Source of the DNA: Alphaproteobacteria bacterium | GTDB taxonomy: Bacteria > Pseudomonadota > Alphaproteobacteria > SMXS01 | Direction: 5' to 3' | NCBI GenBank assembly: GCA_028284945.1 | Contig: JANQQJ010000032.1 | Span: 1-64,000 of the forward strand | Length of the DNA stretch: 64,000 nt | Shown: one piece after another, positions 7,902 to 15,826 of the stretch | Layout of the letters: every line of letters begins with the position of its first letter | Position numbering within the stretch: position 1 is the first letter of the stretch | Translations under genes and position numbers: made by a program | Notes under the pieces: generated by a model | Told to the model about the DNA's origin: nothing | Databases searched by the model: none | The model's input: the letters and a program-made list of their open reading frames with translations, nothing else

Positions 7902-8921
7902 ATGGCCGATCAAAACAGGCAATGGCTGCTGACGAGCCGCCCGCAGGGACAACCCAAGACATCGGATTTCGAATGGCGGGTCGATGACGTCCCCAGCATC
8001 GAGGACGGGCAATATCTGGTGCGCGTGCTCTATGCGGCGATGGACCCGGCGATCCGTGGCTGGATGGACCCTAGCGGCAACTATATGGACCCAATCCCCC
8101 TGGGCAGCCCTGTCCGTTCTGTCGTGCTCGGTCGTGTGGTCGAGTCTAAGAATCCGGATTATCCGGAAGGCATGATCGTGTCCGGCCTGGGCGCCTGGTC
8201 GGATTATGTCGTGGGTTTCCCCGGCATGCTGGGCCCGGTACCGGCCGAATGGGGCCACGACTTCACCACCTATCTGCACCCGCTGGGCGCGGTGGGCGCG
8301 ACCGCCTATTACGGGCTCTTCGAGGTTGCTGAATACAAGGACGGCGAGAACCTGCTGGTCTCTGGTGCGGCAGGGGGCGTGGGCTCGCTGGTCGGCCAGA
8401 TGGGCAAGATCAAGGGCAGCAAGGTGGTCGGCATCGCCGGCGGGCCGGAGAAATGCGCCTGGCTGACCGATGAGCTGGGCTTCGATGCGGCCATCGACTA
8501 CCGCGCGACGGAAGACCTGTCAGCCGCCATCGCCGAGCACTTCCCGGATGGCGTCGATGTCTATTTCGAGAATGTCGGCGGGCCGATGCTGGAAGCCGCG
8601 ATTGACAATCTGGGCCAGAAGGCCCGGATCGCGATCTGCGGCATGATCTCCCAGTACAATGAGTCCGATAACCCGCCCCCCGGCCCTCACAATCTGTGGC
8701 GGCTGCTGGTCACGCGCTCACGCATGGAGGGCCTTCTGGTCTCCGACTATATGCACCGCGCCATGGACGGCTATGCCGAGATGAATGAGTGGATCAAGTC
8801 AGGCCAGCTGAAGTTCTCGGTTGATGTGCGCGAGGGTCTGGAGAACGCAATCGACACGTTCAACCTGCTCTTCACCGGCGCCCATGACGGCAAGCTGCTG
8901 CTGAAGATCGGCGACGAATAA
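7902..8921 (+). CDS. NADP-dependent zinc-free reductase, CurA/leukotriene B4 dehydrogenase type
   Basis: A 339-residue medium-chain reductase. The N-terminal part matches the CurA/YncB group (QWLLTSRPQGQP, MDPAIRGWM). The nucleotide-binding motif GAAGGVGSLVGQMGKIKG lies near residue 160. VDVYFENVGGPMLEAA and the later ARIAICGMISQYN are also family hallmarks. These enzymes reduce the C=C bond of alpha,beta-unsaturated ketones and aldehydes with NADPH. No zinc-binding cysteines are present. A GGAGAG site precedes the ATG. It stands alone, convergent with the next NTF2-like gene. Confidence 0.92.
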   Translation: MADQNRQWLLTSRPQGQPKTSDFEWRVDDVPSIEDGQYLVRVLYAAMDPAIRGWMDPSGNYMDPIPLGSPVRSVVLGRVVESKNPDYPEGMIVSGLGAWSDYVVGFPGMLGPVPAEWGHDFTTYLHPLGAVGATAYYGLFEVAEYKDGENLLVSGAAGGVGSLVGQMGKIKGSKVVGIAGGPEKCAWLTDELGFDAAIDYRATEDLSAAIAEHFPDGVDVYFENVGGPMLEAAIDNLGQKARIAICGMISQYNESDNPPPGPHNLWRLLVTRSRMEGLLVSDYMHRAMDGYAEMNEWIKSGQLKFSVDVREGLENAIDTFNLLFTGAHDGKLLLKIGDE

Positions 8922-8924
8922 ACC

Positions 8925-9380
8925 CTAGAAGTCGAACGGCGCCTCGGGGTCTTCCCGCGGCGTCTTGAGCGGGTTGTTATAGAGTGCGGCTTCGGCCAGC
9001 GCGCTGTCGAAGAATTCGTGCGTCTCAACGATCAGCCCGTCTTCGATGGTAAAAATGTGGCAGTAGGTCTGGTTGTAGGGCACGCCGTTCTGGCCGACCC
9101 CGCCGCCCTGCATCAGCGCGACCACCCGGTGCTCGTCGGCGCACATGATCTTCCATTTGCGCGAGAAGTCGATGCTCTCCGGCTTCAGCCGGGCAAACAC
9201 GTCGGCGACGATCTCATCAAAGATCGCGGTCTTTCCGTGCGCGCGCCCGGAAATCGGGATCGAGCCGATGATGTTGTAGATGATGTCGTCCGAATGAAGC
9301 GCCTTGAACGCCTCCGTGTCAGCATTGCCGAGATGGGTATAGTACTTTTCGATGATGGCCTTGTTGTCTTCAACGCTCAT
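8925..9380 (-). CDS. NTF2-like / SnoaL-type protein
   Basis: A 151-residue protein of the SnoaL/limonene-epoxide-hydrolase-like fold. Helix NKAIIEKYYTHLGNADTEAFKAL is followed by a strand DDIIYNIIGSIPISG, and the C-terminal sheet holds YCHIFTIEDGLIVETHEFFDS. This pattern is typical of SnoaL-like enzymes and of many ketosteroid-isomerase-like proteins. A GGGAG site sits in front of the ATG. The catalytic function is not defined. Isomerase, epoxide hydrolase and binding roles are all possible. Confidence 0.82.
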   Translation of the reverse strand: MSVEDNKAIIEKYYTHLGNADTEAFKALHSDDIIYNIIGSIPISGRAHGKTAIFDEIVADVFARLKPESIDFSRKWKIMCADEHRVVALMQGGGVGQNGVPYNQTYCHIFTIEDGLIVETHEFFDSALAEAALYNNPLKTPREDPEAPFDF

Positions 9381-9460
9381 GGGGCATCTCCCTGTTTGGC
9401 GGGACGGTAGCGGGCGGGCAGGGGATTGTCACGCCCGCGCGCCGCGCTTAGCTTCAGCCC

Positions 9461-9796
9461 ATGCAACCGCGCCTCAAAGCTGAAATCTGGGTGAAAGCCT
9501 ATATCCGCCGCTGTTTTGCGTCAGACATCCCGGCCATGGTCGTCCGGCATGGCGATGACACGGCGGGGACGGTGCTGGTGAAGCTCAATCAGTTCGAGGG
9601 CGGCTGCACGGTTTTCGAGCGCACGACGGATATGGACGGCAACCGGGCGTGGCGCCGCGGCACCGGCGACGACCCGGTCTCCGAAGCCGATGCCGACGCC
9701 TTTATTGAACGCCAGGCCAGCTTCGACCCGGACCTCTGGGTGGTCGAGGTGGAATCCCGCGACGGCACTCATCTGCTCGAAGACCCGATTGTTTAG
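9461..9796 (+). CDS. DUF1491 family protein
   Basis: A 111-residue protein matching the alphaproteobacterial DUF1491 family: RLKAEIWVKAYIRRCFASD at the N-terminus, TVLVKLNQFEGG in the middle and DPDLWVVEVESRDG at the end. Its function is unknown. It is predicted cytoplasmic with mixed alpha/beta content. No clear ribosome-binding site is seen. The assignment rests on the conserved sequence pattern and length. Confidence 0.85.
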   Translation: MQPRLKAEIWVKAYIRRCFASDIPAMVVRHGDDTAGTVLVKLNQFEGGCTVFERTTDMDGNRAWRRGTGDDPVSEADADAFIERQASFDPDLWVVEVESRDGTHLLEDPIV

Positions 9797-9823
9797 GGAC
9801 TTCTGCGTTCTCGCCTCCTCAAA

Positions 9824-9986
9824 CCGTTCGTCCTGAGGAGCAGTCCCGAGTTCAGCGAGGGACTGCGTCTCGAAGCATGTCCTGAGCGACGCCGCAAGGC
9901 GGCCTCGAAGGGGATGAACAGCGGTCCGCCCGCACTTCGAGACGGCCTCCTTCGCCTGGCTCAGGAGGCCTCCTCAGTGCGAACGG
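9824..9986. repeat. 163-base palindromic intergenic repeat
   Basis: Outer arms CCGTTCGTCCTGAGGAG (9824-9840) and CTCCTCAGTGCGAACGG (9970-9986) are inverted copies with 15 of 17 positions matching. Inside lie further paired segments (CAGTCCC with GGGACTG, GGCGGCCTCG, CTTCGAGACGGCC). The whole could fold into a long branched hairpin. Most of the gap between the DUF1491 and DUF3775 genes is this element. Confidence 0.8.
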
Positions 9987-10072
9987 GATTGGGATGCCGA
10001 ATTGACTGGGCTCAAGGCGTGGTAAAGTGTCGGGTGGTTTAGTGGTGCTGTCAGGTAGATAAGGAGCCCACC

Positions 10073-10477
10073 ATGGAAGCACTGAGTACTGAAACCATCT
10101 CCTACATCATCGTCAAGGCGCGCGAGTTCGACGCCAAGGTCGACCCCGTCGACGAAAATCCGGCATCCGACGAGGCCGATGATGGTGAGCGGATCATTCT
10201 GGAAGACTTTGCCGACGACCCGACCTTTCAGGAACTGACCGAAGCCATTGACGACCTGAACGAGCAGGAAGCCGCCGAGTTGGTCGCGCTGATGTGGGTG
10301 GGGCGGGGCACTTATGACGCTGAGGATTGGGACGAAGCGCTCGCCACTGCCCATCAGGAGGCGACCAACGCCACCTCAGCCTATCTCACCGGCACGCCGC
10401 TGTTGGGCGATTATCTCGACGATGGCCTCAACGCCATGGGCCTCGAATTCGATGAGGGTGTTAAGGAGCATTTGTAA
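10073..10477 (+). CDS. DUF3775 family protein
   Basis: A 134-residue acidic protein fitting DUF3775: TISYIIVKAREFDAKVDPVD at the start, EAIDDLNEQEAAELVALMWVGRG in the middle, and HQEATNATSAYLTGTPLLGDYLDDGL near the end. The function is unknown and it is predicted cytoplasmic. A strong AAGGAG site precedes the ATG. Just downstream lies a Fur-box-like element with its own promoter, so the following RNA is probably a separate transcript. Confidence 0.85.
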   Translation: MEALSTETISYIIVKAREFDAKVDPVDENPASDEADDGERIILEDFADDPTFQELTEAIDDLNEQEAAELVALMWVGRGTYDAEDWDEALATAHQEATNATSAYLTGTPLLGDYLDDGLNAMGLEFDEGVKEHL

Positions 10478-10514
10478 ATCCGCCCGAGTGGCTCCTGACC
10501 CTTCTGATAGTTTT

Positions 10515-10529
10515 TAATAATCATTCGCA
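10515..10529 (-). promoter_or_regulatory. Fur-box-like site 1
   Basis: On the minus strand the site reads TGCGAATGATTATTA, matching the 7-1-7 Fur consensus TGATAATGATTATCA at 12 of 15 positions. It lies just upstream of the -35 of a predicted promoter. Ten of its bases (TCATTCGCAA) recur exactly at 13130-13139 in front of the TonB receptor gene. Confidence 0.55.
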
Positions 10530-10536
10530 AAACCTG

Positions 10537-10565
10537 TTGCGTGTAATCCGCATCCACGGTAGAAC
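10537..10565 (+). promoter_or_regulatory. Predicted sigma-70-type promoter
   Basis: TTGCGT (10537-10542) and TAGAAC (10560-10565) are separated by 17 bases. Transcription would begin near 10572. The promoter lies between two Fur-box-like sites and reads into a stretch without an open reading frame that ends in a strong terminator. Confidence 0.5.
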
Positions 10566-10575
10566 ACAACTCAGT

Positions 10576-10590
10576 TAATAACGATTCGCA
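10576..10590 (-). promoter_or_regulatory. Fur-box-like site 2
   Basis: The minus strand reads TGCGAATCGTTATTA, 10 of 15 matches to the Fur consensus. It repeats site 1 with two differences over 16 bases, 61 bases further on. It would overlap the start of the predicted transcript, where a bound repressor would block initiation. Confidence 0.4.
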
Positions 10591-10697
10591 GAAAGGGTTT
10601 CCTGGCGGGTCGTTCCACACCGTCCACGGCTAGGTGTCTGTAACATTTGAGGTTTTCTCCCCGCGCGCAACGACGCGAACAACTCCTGAAACAACTA

Positions 10698-10730
10698 GGC
10701 CCGCCGGTTTCCCGGCGGGCCTTTTCTTTT
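10698..10730 (+). terminator. Rho-independent terminator
   Basis: A stem GGCCCGCCGG / CCGGCGGGCC with a short TTTC loop is followed by CTTTTCTTTT. It closes the candidate small RNA. The T-run is on the plus-strand side only. Confidence 0.85.
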
Positions 10731-10743
10731 GGGATCTCTATCT

Positions 10744-10890
10744 GTCATCCCGGACAAGCCGTCCAAATCCTATTGGGCGGCGCGATCCGGGATCCATGTC
10801 TAAGGCGGACAGTATCGTCGACATGGATTCCGGACAGCTCGGTTTGCTAGATCGGCCTATGGCCTCAAGCAAACCGGCTTCCGGAATGAC
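10744..10890. repeat. Palindromic intergenic repeat
   Basis: Outer arms GTCATCCCGG (10744-10753) and CCGGAATGAC (10881-10890) pair with one mismatch. Inside, GATCCATGTC pairs with GACATGGATT, and CGGTTTGCT pairs with AGCAAACCG. It lies between the sRNA terminator and the stop of the TonB receptor gene, and may act as the 3' structure of that transcript. Confidence 0.75.
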
Positions 10891-10913
10891 GGGTGGGCGT
10901 TTGGCTCCAGGTC

Positions 10914-13046
10914 CTAAAGCTTCCCAACGATCCGGAAGCTCGCATTCAGCGGCGCACCGACACTGGCCTGGTGGGTGCTGTGCGAGTTCGGGAAATAGAG
11001 CTCATCGGTCAGGTTCTCGATATTGACCTGAAGGCGCAGGCTGTCTGACACGTCGTAATAGATTGCCGCGTCCACCCGGGTATAGCTGGGCAGCAAGGCG
11101 GTATTGCCGTTGTTAATGAAGCTCTTGCCCTGATGGGTCAGGCCGACGCCAAAGCCGAATTTCTCTGTGATCTGGAACTGGTTCCAGATCGAGAACATGT
11201 GCTCGGGCAGTTCGCGCGGGCGCAACCCCGTGGGGCCCATGCGGTCAACCTGTTGCCCGTCGAGATAGCTGTAGCCGGCCGAGACAAACCAGAAGTCGGT
11301 CACCTGTCCCTGAAGCTGAATTTCGAAGCCCTTGATCTTCGACTTGATGACGTCCAGCGTCGACGGGTCATTGTCGGCAACCTGTGGCGAGCTTTGTTTG
11401 ATCTCGAAGACGGCGGCCGTCAGGCTGAGGCCCGGCTCGAAATCCCATTTGATGCCTGCTTCAAGGTTCCTGAACTTGTCAGGGTCCAGCGCGTTGTTGT
11501 TGCCGTTGATGTTGGCGAACTGTTCGCCGCTGCGGGGCAGGAAGGTTTCGCTATAGCTTGTATAGATCGAGATGTTTTCCTGCGGTTTCAGGATGATGCC
11601 GAAGCGTGGCGATACGCGGTCGTCCTTCCGGGTGCGCGTTTCGTTCGCGGGAACGTTGAACACCTTGATGTCGAAGCTGTCATACCGGCCGCCGGCGACC
11701 ACATCCAGCCAGTCGGCGATCTCCACCTGGTCCTGAATATAGACGGAGAACACGTCAATGCTGACGCGCGTGTCGTCGTTGAGGTCAACCGTGAAGTCGT
11801 TGCTGGTCGGCATGCCGAACGCATTCACGCCCATCCCACCGCGCAGATTGAGAGGCCGCGCGATGGTGAAAATTTCATTGTCGTCCAGGGTTGTATCCCA
11901 GAACGAATTGAACCGGTCCTGGTCGGACGAGGTGTTGATGTATTCACCCCCGACAATGATCGTGTGGCCAATGCTGCCCGTGTCGAATTCACCCACCAGA
12001 TTACCTGACAGGATCAGGTTCTTACGCTTGGTCACATCGACATAGCCATCCAGCGTTACCTGGTCGGGCGTATTTGCCTGGTCATAGCCTGATGCATAGA
12101 AGTTTGCGTAGAGCTTGTCGTAATAGCCATAGAACGCGCTGAAATTGCCTTTCAGATTCTCTGAGAACTCATGCTGCAGAGAGGCGCGAATTAAATGCGC
12201 TTCAAGCTCGGAAGTGTTCAATTCCGGGTCGCCGAAGACAATGTTCTTGAATTCCTTGACCGGGCGGCCATCGGTTCCGGTGGGAATGCCGCGGTCAATG
12301 AAGCGTTCGTGGTTGATATACTCATAGGAGATATCGAGTGTCGTATTGTCGCCGAGTTCAAACCTCACGGTCGGGTTGATGCCGAACCGGTCTCCATCGT
12401 AGAAATCCCGGTGATTGTTCAGGTGTTCATACATGGCGTTGATGCGGATGGCGGTCTTCTCGCCTGCATCGATGTTGCCATCGATCTGGAAACCGAATGC
12501 GCCGAAGGTGTCGACACCAGCCTCATAGCCAATAAACGTCTCGCCGATCACGCCCTTCTTGGTGACACGGTTCAGGATGCCGCCCGCGCCGCCACGACCG
12601 AAGAGAAGCGCATTCGGGCCGCGCAGAATCTCGATTTGCTCGAGGTTATAGACGGGGCGGTAATACTGAACATCGTCGCGAAAGCCATCGATGAAGAAAT
12701 CCGCTGTCGAGCGCACGCCGCGGAACACAACAGCGTCCCGGTGTCCTTCGCCCTGAGAGGTATTGACCCCGGGAGTGTAGTCGATCAGTTGCCCGATACT
12801 CGTGAAGCCCCGCCGCGAGATTTGATCCGCGGTAATAATGGAAAGGCTTTGGGGCACGTCGATGATCGGCGTCGGTGTCTTTAGTGCGTTGACCTGATCG
12901 GCATAAAGAGTCTTGCCGACGATCACGATTTCGTCCCTGTCATTTTCGTCTGAGGCCTCAGCCATAGCCATGGGCGCGCCGAGAGCGAGACAAAGCGCTG
13001 TGGCGCTGCACAGGCTGAAAGAGAAGGGGCTCATTAGTTTCCTCAT
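10914..13046 (-). CDS. TonB-dependent siderophore receptor
   Basis: A 710-residue outer-membrane receptor of the ferrichrome/ferric-siderophore group. A signal peptide (MRKLMSPFSFSLCS... ending AMAEA) is followed by a plug domain with TPTPIIDVPQSLSIITADQI, GVNTSQGEG, RGVRSTADFFIDGFRDD and GPNALLFGRGGAGGILN. A 22-strand barrel then ends FRIVGKL, with a hydrophobic residue near the C-terminus. It would import ferric chelates with TonB-ExbBD energy. Three close starts exist. That at 13046 gives a charged n-region, while that at 13034 has the best Shine-Dalgarno (GAGG). A Fur-box-like sequence lies upstream. Confidence 0.93.
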   Translation of the reverse strand: MRKLMSPFSFSLCSATALCLALGAPMAMAEASDENDRDEIVIVGKTLYADQVNALKTPTPIIDVPQSLSIITADQISRRGFTSIGQLIDYTPGVNTSQGEGHRDAVVFRGVRSTADFFIDGFRDDVQYYRPVYNLEQIEILRGPNALLFGRGGAGGILNRVTKKGVIGETFIGYEAGVDTFGAFGFQIDGNIDAGEKTAIRINAMYEHLNNHRDFYDGDRFGINPTVRFELGDNTTLDISYEYINHERFIDRGIPTGTDGRPVKEFKNIVFGDPELNTSELEAHLIRASLQHEFSENLKGNFSAFYGYYDKLYANFYASGYDQANTPDQVTLDGYVDVTKRKNLILSGNLVGEFDTGSIGHTIIVGGEYINTSSDQDRFNSFWDTTLDDNEIFTIARPLNLRGGMGVNAFGMPTSNDFTVDLNDDTRVSIDVFSVYIQDQVEIADWLDVVAGGRYDSFDIKVFNVPANETRTRKDDRVSPRFGIILKPQENISIYTSYSETFLPRSGEQFANINGNNNALDPDKFRNLEAGIKWDFEPGLSLTAAVFEIKQSSPQVADNDPSTLDVIKSKIKGFEIQLQGQVTDFWFVSAGYSYLDGQQVDRMGPTGLRPRELPEHMFSIWNQFQITEKFGFGVGLTHQGKSFINNGNTALLPSYTRVDAAIYYDVSDSLRLQVNIENLTDELYFPNSHSTHQASVGAPLNASFRIVGKL

Positions 13047-13111
13047 TTTTGTTTTTGGCCCCACAATCGGACGTCGTGAGGTTGGGATAAGCGTCGCGAA
13101 GCTAGGCTAGT

Positions 13112-13126
13112 TGAGAACGAGTGTCA
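13112..13126 (+). promoter_or_regulatory. Fur-box-like site upstream of the TonB receptor gene
   Basis: TGAGAACGAGTGTCA matches the 7-1-7 Fur consensus at 11 of 15 positions. Together with TCATTCGCAA at 13130-13139 it forms an inverted repeat of 10-base arms (8 of 10 paired) spaced by nine bases. The site is 66-80 bases upstream of the receptor start, as expected for an iron-repressed promoter. Confidence 0.45.
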
Positions 13127-13227
13127 ATTTCATTCGCAAGTAAATTAACAGCGATCGCGGCACGCCTTGGATCGGATGACGATGCGGCGAAGGCCTGCTA
13201 AGTTTCTGTCCTGACGGGGGAATCGGA

Positions 13228-14766
13228 ATGAATGGCGCGGAAGCACTGATCGCAACGGCTTTGAACGAAGGCATCGAAGTGTGCTTCGCCAATCCGGGAA
13301 CGACCGAAATGCCGATGGTGGCTGCGCTTGATTCCGTACCCGGCATGCGCGGTGTGCTGTTTCTGCATGAAAACGCGGCAACCGGGGCCGCCGACGGTTA
13401 TGCTCGGATGGCCGGCAAACCGGCCATGACGATGCTGCATCTGGGGCCGGGCATGATGAACGGACTGGCCAATCTGCACAATGCGCGCCGGGCGCGGTCA
13501 CCGGTCTTCAATGTGATCGGCGAACATGCCAGCTGGCATGTGCGGTCGGACCCGTTGTTGAACACTGACATCGAAACCGTCGCGCGCACCGTCCATGGCT
13601 ATGTGAAGGAGAATTTGGGTGCATCGACGGTTGCCATGGATACTGCCCAGACCATTGCTGAAGCCATGGCGCAGGGCGGGCGCAGCGGTACGCTGATCCT
13701 GCCGCATGATGCGCAGTTGGACGATGCTGGCGATACGATTCCGGTGAGGCGAGCGCTTGAGCCAGCGAGTTTCTCATCCGGCCACGTGATCGAAGCAGCG
13801 CGCCGGATACGCGCCGGCAAAAGCGCTTTGTTTCTGGGTGGGGATGGTCTGTCAGAAGATGCCCTGATGCTAGCCGGGCGGATCGCTGCGGGCGCGGGCG
13901 TTGCACTCATCTGTGAAACCTTTGTGGCCCGCATGGAAAAGGGGGCGGACTTGCCGGCTCCCATCAAGCTGCCCTATCGCCTGGAAGACGCCGTAGCGCT
14001 GTTGGAACAGTTTGAAACCGTTGTGATTGCCGGCACCAGCCGCCCCGTCGCGTTCTTCGGGTATCCCGGCGGGGCGAGCCATCTGACCAAAGAGGACCAG
14101 GCGGTTACACTGGCCGTACCCGGAGACGACGTGACTGGTGCGCTTGCGGCGCTCGCCGACGAGTTGAGCGCGCCCGACGCACGGGCACCGCGCTCGGGCT
14201 CGTTGCCTGATATGCCGGCCGGACCGATTGACGGCGCCGCCATGAGTGCCGTGATCGCCAATCTTCAGCCGGAAGGGGCCATCGTCATGGATGAAGGCCT
14301 GACGTCGGCGGCGGCCTATCATGCCTTTAGCGACAATTCCCCCCGGTTCACCCATATGCAGTTGACCGGCGGCGCTATCGGCGAAGGGCCTGGTGCCGCG
14401 ACCGGGGCCGCCATTGCCTGCCCTGATCGCAAGGTGATCAATTTTCAAGCCGACGGGTCCGGGGCCTATTCAGTCCAGGCGCTTTGGACCCAGGCACGCC
14501 AGAACCTCGATGTCGTAACCGTGGTTGCTGCCAATCGCCGCTACAACATTCTGGGGTTCGAGTTGGAACGGGCAGGCATCCAGAACCCCGGCCCAACCGC
14601 ACTCTCCATGATCGATCTGGGCAGCCCGCATCTCGACTGGGTCAAGATCGGCGAGGGGTTCGGTGTTCAGGGCGTATCGGTCGATACCGCAGAAGGACTA
14701 GCCCAGGCGCTCGCGGACGCGTTGGAGGTAAAAGGCCCCCGCCTGATTGAAGCCGTCATGGCTTGA
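13228..14766 (+). CDS. TPP-dependent enzyme, acetolactate synthase large-subunit-like
   Basis: A 512-residue thiamine-diphosphate enzyme with the three-domain ALS/benzoylformate decarboxylase layout. The catalytic Glu is in HENAATGAADGYAR near residue 51, the Pyr domain in GPGMMNGLANLHNA. The ThDP/Mg motif is the variant ADGSGAYSVQ...AANRRYNIL near 410-440. The usual GDG reads ADG and the closing residues are AN. It is shorter than IlvB (about 560-590), and no small subunit is adjacent, so it is probably not the branched-chain biosynthetic enzyme. Decarboxylase or carboligase activity on an unknown 2-oxo acid is likely. GGGGGA precedes the ATG. Confidence 0.85.
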   Translation: MNGAEALIATALNEGIEVCFANPGTTEMPMVAALDSVPGMRGVLFLHENAATGAADGYARMAGKPAMTMLHLGPGMMNGLANLHNARRARSPVFNVIGEHASWHVRSDPLLNTDIETVARTVHGYVKENLGASTVAMDTAQTIAEAMAQGGRSGTLILPHDAQLDDAGDTIPVRRALEPASFSSGHVIEAARRIRAGKSALFLGGDGLSEDALMLAGRIAAGAGVALICETFVARMEKGADLPAPIKLPYRLEDAVALLEQFETVVIAGTSRPVAFFGYPGGASHLTKEDQAVTLAVPGDDVTGALAALADELSAPDARAPRSGSLPDMPAGPIDGAAMSAVIANLQPEGAIVMDEGLTSAAAYHAFSDNSPRFTHMQLTGGAIGEGPGAATGAAIACPDRKVINFQADGSGAYSVQALWTQARQNLDVVTVVAANRRYNILGFELERAGIQNPGPTALSMIDLGSPHLDWVKIGEGFGVQGVSVDTAEGLAQALADALEVKGPRLIEAVMA

Positions 14767-14820
14767 AACCTGCACCCGTGACTGTATGTTCCGGGCAGAA
14801 CAGAATACGGGGAAGCAAGC

Positions 14821-15798
14821 ATGAAAGCCGTTTTGTGCGAAAAGCACGGTCTGCCCGATGATTTGAGCATCACGGAGCTGCCAAGGCCGGAAATGAAGCC
14901 GGGCCATTTGCGCATCGCGACGCGCGCCGCGGGTGTAAATTTCCAGGATACGTTGATGATCGCCGGGAACTATCAGTTTCAGCCGGATATGCCCTTCATT
15001 CCGGGCGGCGAGGTCGCTGGTGAGGTGCTGGAGGTCGCCGATGATGTTGACGGCTTTGCCGTTGGCGATCATGTGCTGGCGATGACCGGCCATGGCGGCT
15101 TCTGCGAGGAACTGGTGGCCGAGGCGGGCCGGGTCGTGAAATACCCACCGCAAATGCAATTCGCCGATGCGGCCGGGTTCCTGACCAATTTTGGTACCTC
15201 CTACCATGCGTTGGTGCACCGGGCGGAGCTGCAAGCCGGTGAAACCTTGCTGGTACTCGGCGCGGCGGGCGGTGTTGGTCTGGCCGCGGTTCAGATCGGC
15301 AAGGTGCTGGGCGCGCGGGTGATCGCGGCCGCCAGCAGCCAATCAAAGCTCGATCTTGCCAAGCAATATGGCGCGGACGAGGTCATCAACTATGCCGACG
15401 GCCCCTATAAGGACACGGTTAAGGAACTGACCGGCGGCAAAGGCGCCGACGTGATCTATGACGCCGTGGGCGGCGACTATTTCGATCAGGCGCTGCGTTG
15501 CATCAACTGGAACGGCCGGATCCTGGTGGTCGGCTTTGCCGCAGGCCGGATCCCCGAAGCGCCAGCCAATCTTGCGCTGTTGAAGGGATGTGCCATCGTC
15601 GGTGTATTCTATGGCCGCTTCAAACAGGAAGAGCCGGAAAAGAGCCAGGCGATGATCGAAGAGGTCGTCAAACTCTACGAGGCGGGCAAGCTGAAACCGC
15701 ACATCTCGCAGGCGTTGCCACTCGATAAGGCGCGCGAGGCGCTCAACCTGTTTATCAATCGTGAGGCCGAAGGTAAGATCGTCCTTACATCAGGCTGA
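14821..15798 (+). CDS. NADPH:quinone oxidoreductase family protein
   Basis: A 325-residue zinc-free medium-chain reductase of the QOR type. The N-terminal GroES-like domain includes AAGVNFQDTLMIAGNYQ and PGGEVAGEV. The cofactor motif LGAAGGVGLAAVQIGK lies near residue 143, and GADVIYDAVGGDYFDQALRC further on. The same family member recurs at 16574. It would reduce quinones or enones with NADPH in the cytoplasm. It is in a plus-strand run after the TPP enzyme, with a good GGGGAAG site. Confidence 0.92.
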   Translation: MKAVLCEKHGLPDDLSITELPRPEMKPGHLRIATRAAGVNFQDTLMIAGNYQFQPDMPFIPGGEVAGEVLEVADDVDGFAVGDHVLAMTGHGGFCEELVAEAGRVVKYPPQMQFADAAGFLTNFGTSYHALVHRAELQAGETLLVLGAAGGVGLAAVQIGKVLGARVIAAASSQSKLDLAKQYGADEVINYADGPYKDTVKELTGGKGADVIYDAVGGDYFDQALRCINWNGRILVVGFAAGRIPEAPANLALLKGCAIVGVFYGRFKQEEPEKSQAMIEEVVKLYEAGKLKPHISQALPLDKAREALNLFINREAEGKIVLTSG

Positions 15799-15826
15799 CG
15801 CCTGAACCCGATACCGGAGACGGACA

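Larger units (their letters stand above)
10572..10730 (+). ncRNA. Candidate iron-responsive small RNA
   Basis: A predicted transcript of about 155 nucleotides, with no credible reading frame, begins after a TTGCGT-N17-TAGAAC promoter and ends at a canonical terminator. Fur-like boxes flank the promoter. Pyrimidine-rich single-stranded candidates, TTTTCTCCCC (10653-10662) and AACTCCTGAAAC (10680-10691), are complementary to Shine-Dalgarno sequences, as in many regulatory sRNAs. A RyhB/PrrF-like role in iron sparing is an inference from position and boxes. No sequence similarity to those RNAs is claimed. Confidence 0.45.

Noticed and set aside
10411-10620. Minus-strand reading frame across the end of the DUF3775 gene
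   Set aside because: It overlaps the DUF3775 gene and the candidate sRNA promoter, and has no ribosome site.
10572-10730. tmRNA or tRNA-like gene
   Set aside because: I looked for a tag peptide and acceptor-stem pairing in this terminator-ended stretch and found neither.
11133-12008. Plus-strand reading frame inside the TonB receptor gene
   Set aside because: It is antisense to a strongly supported receptor and has no domain.
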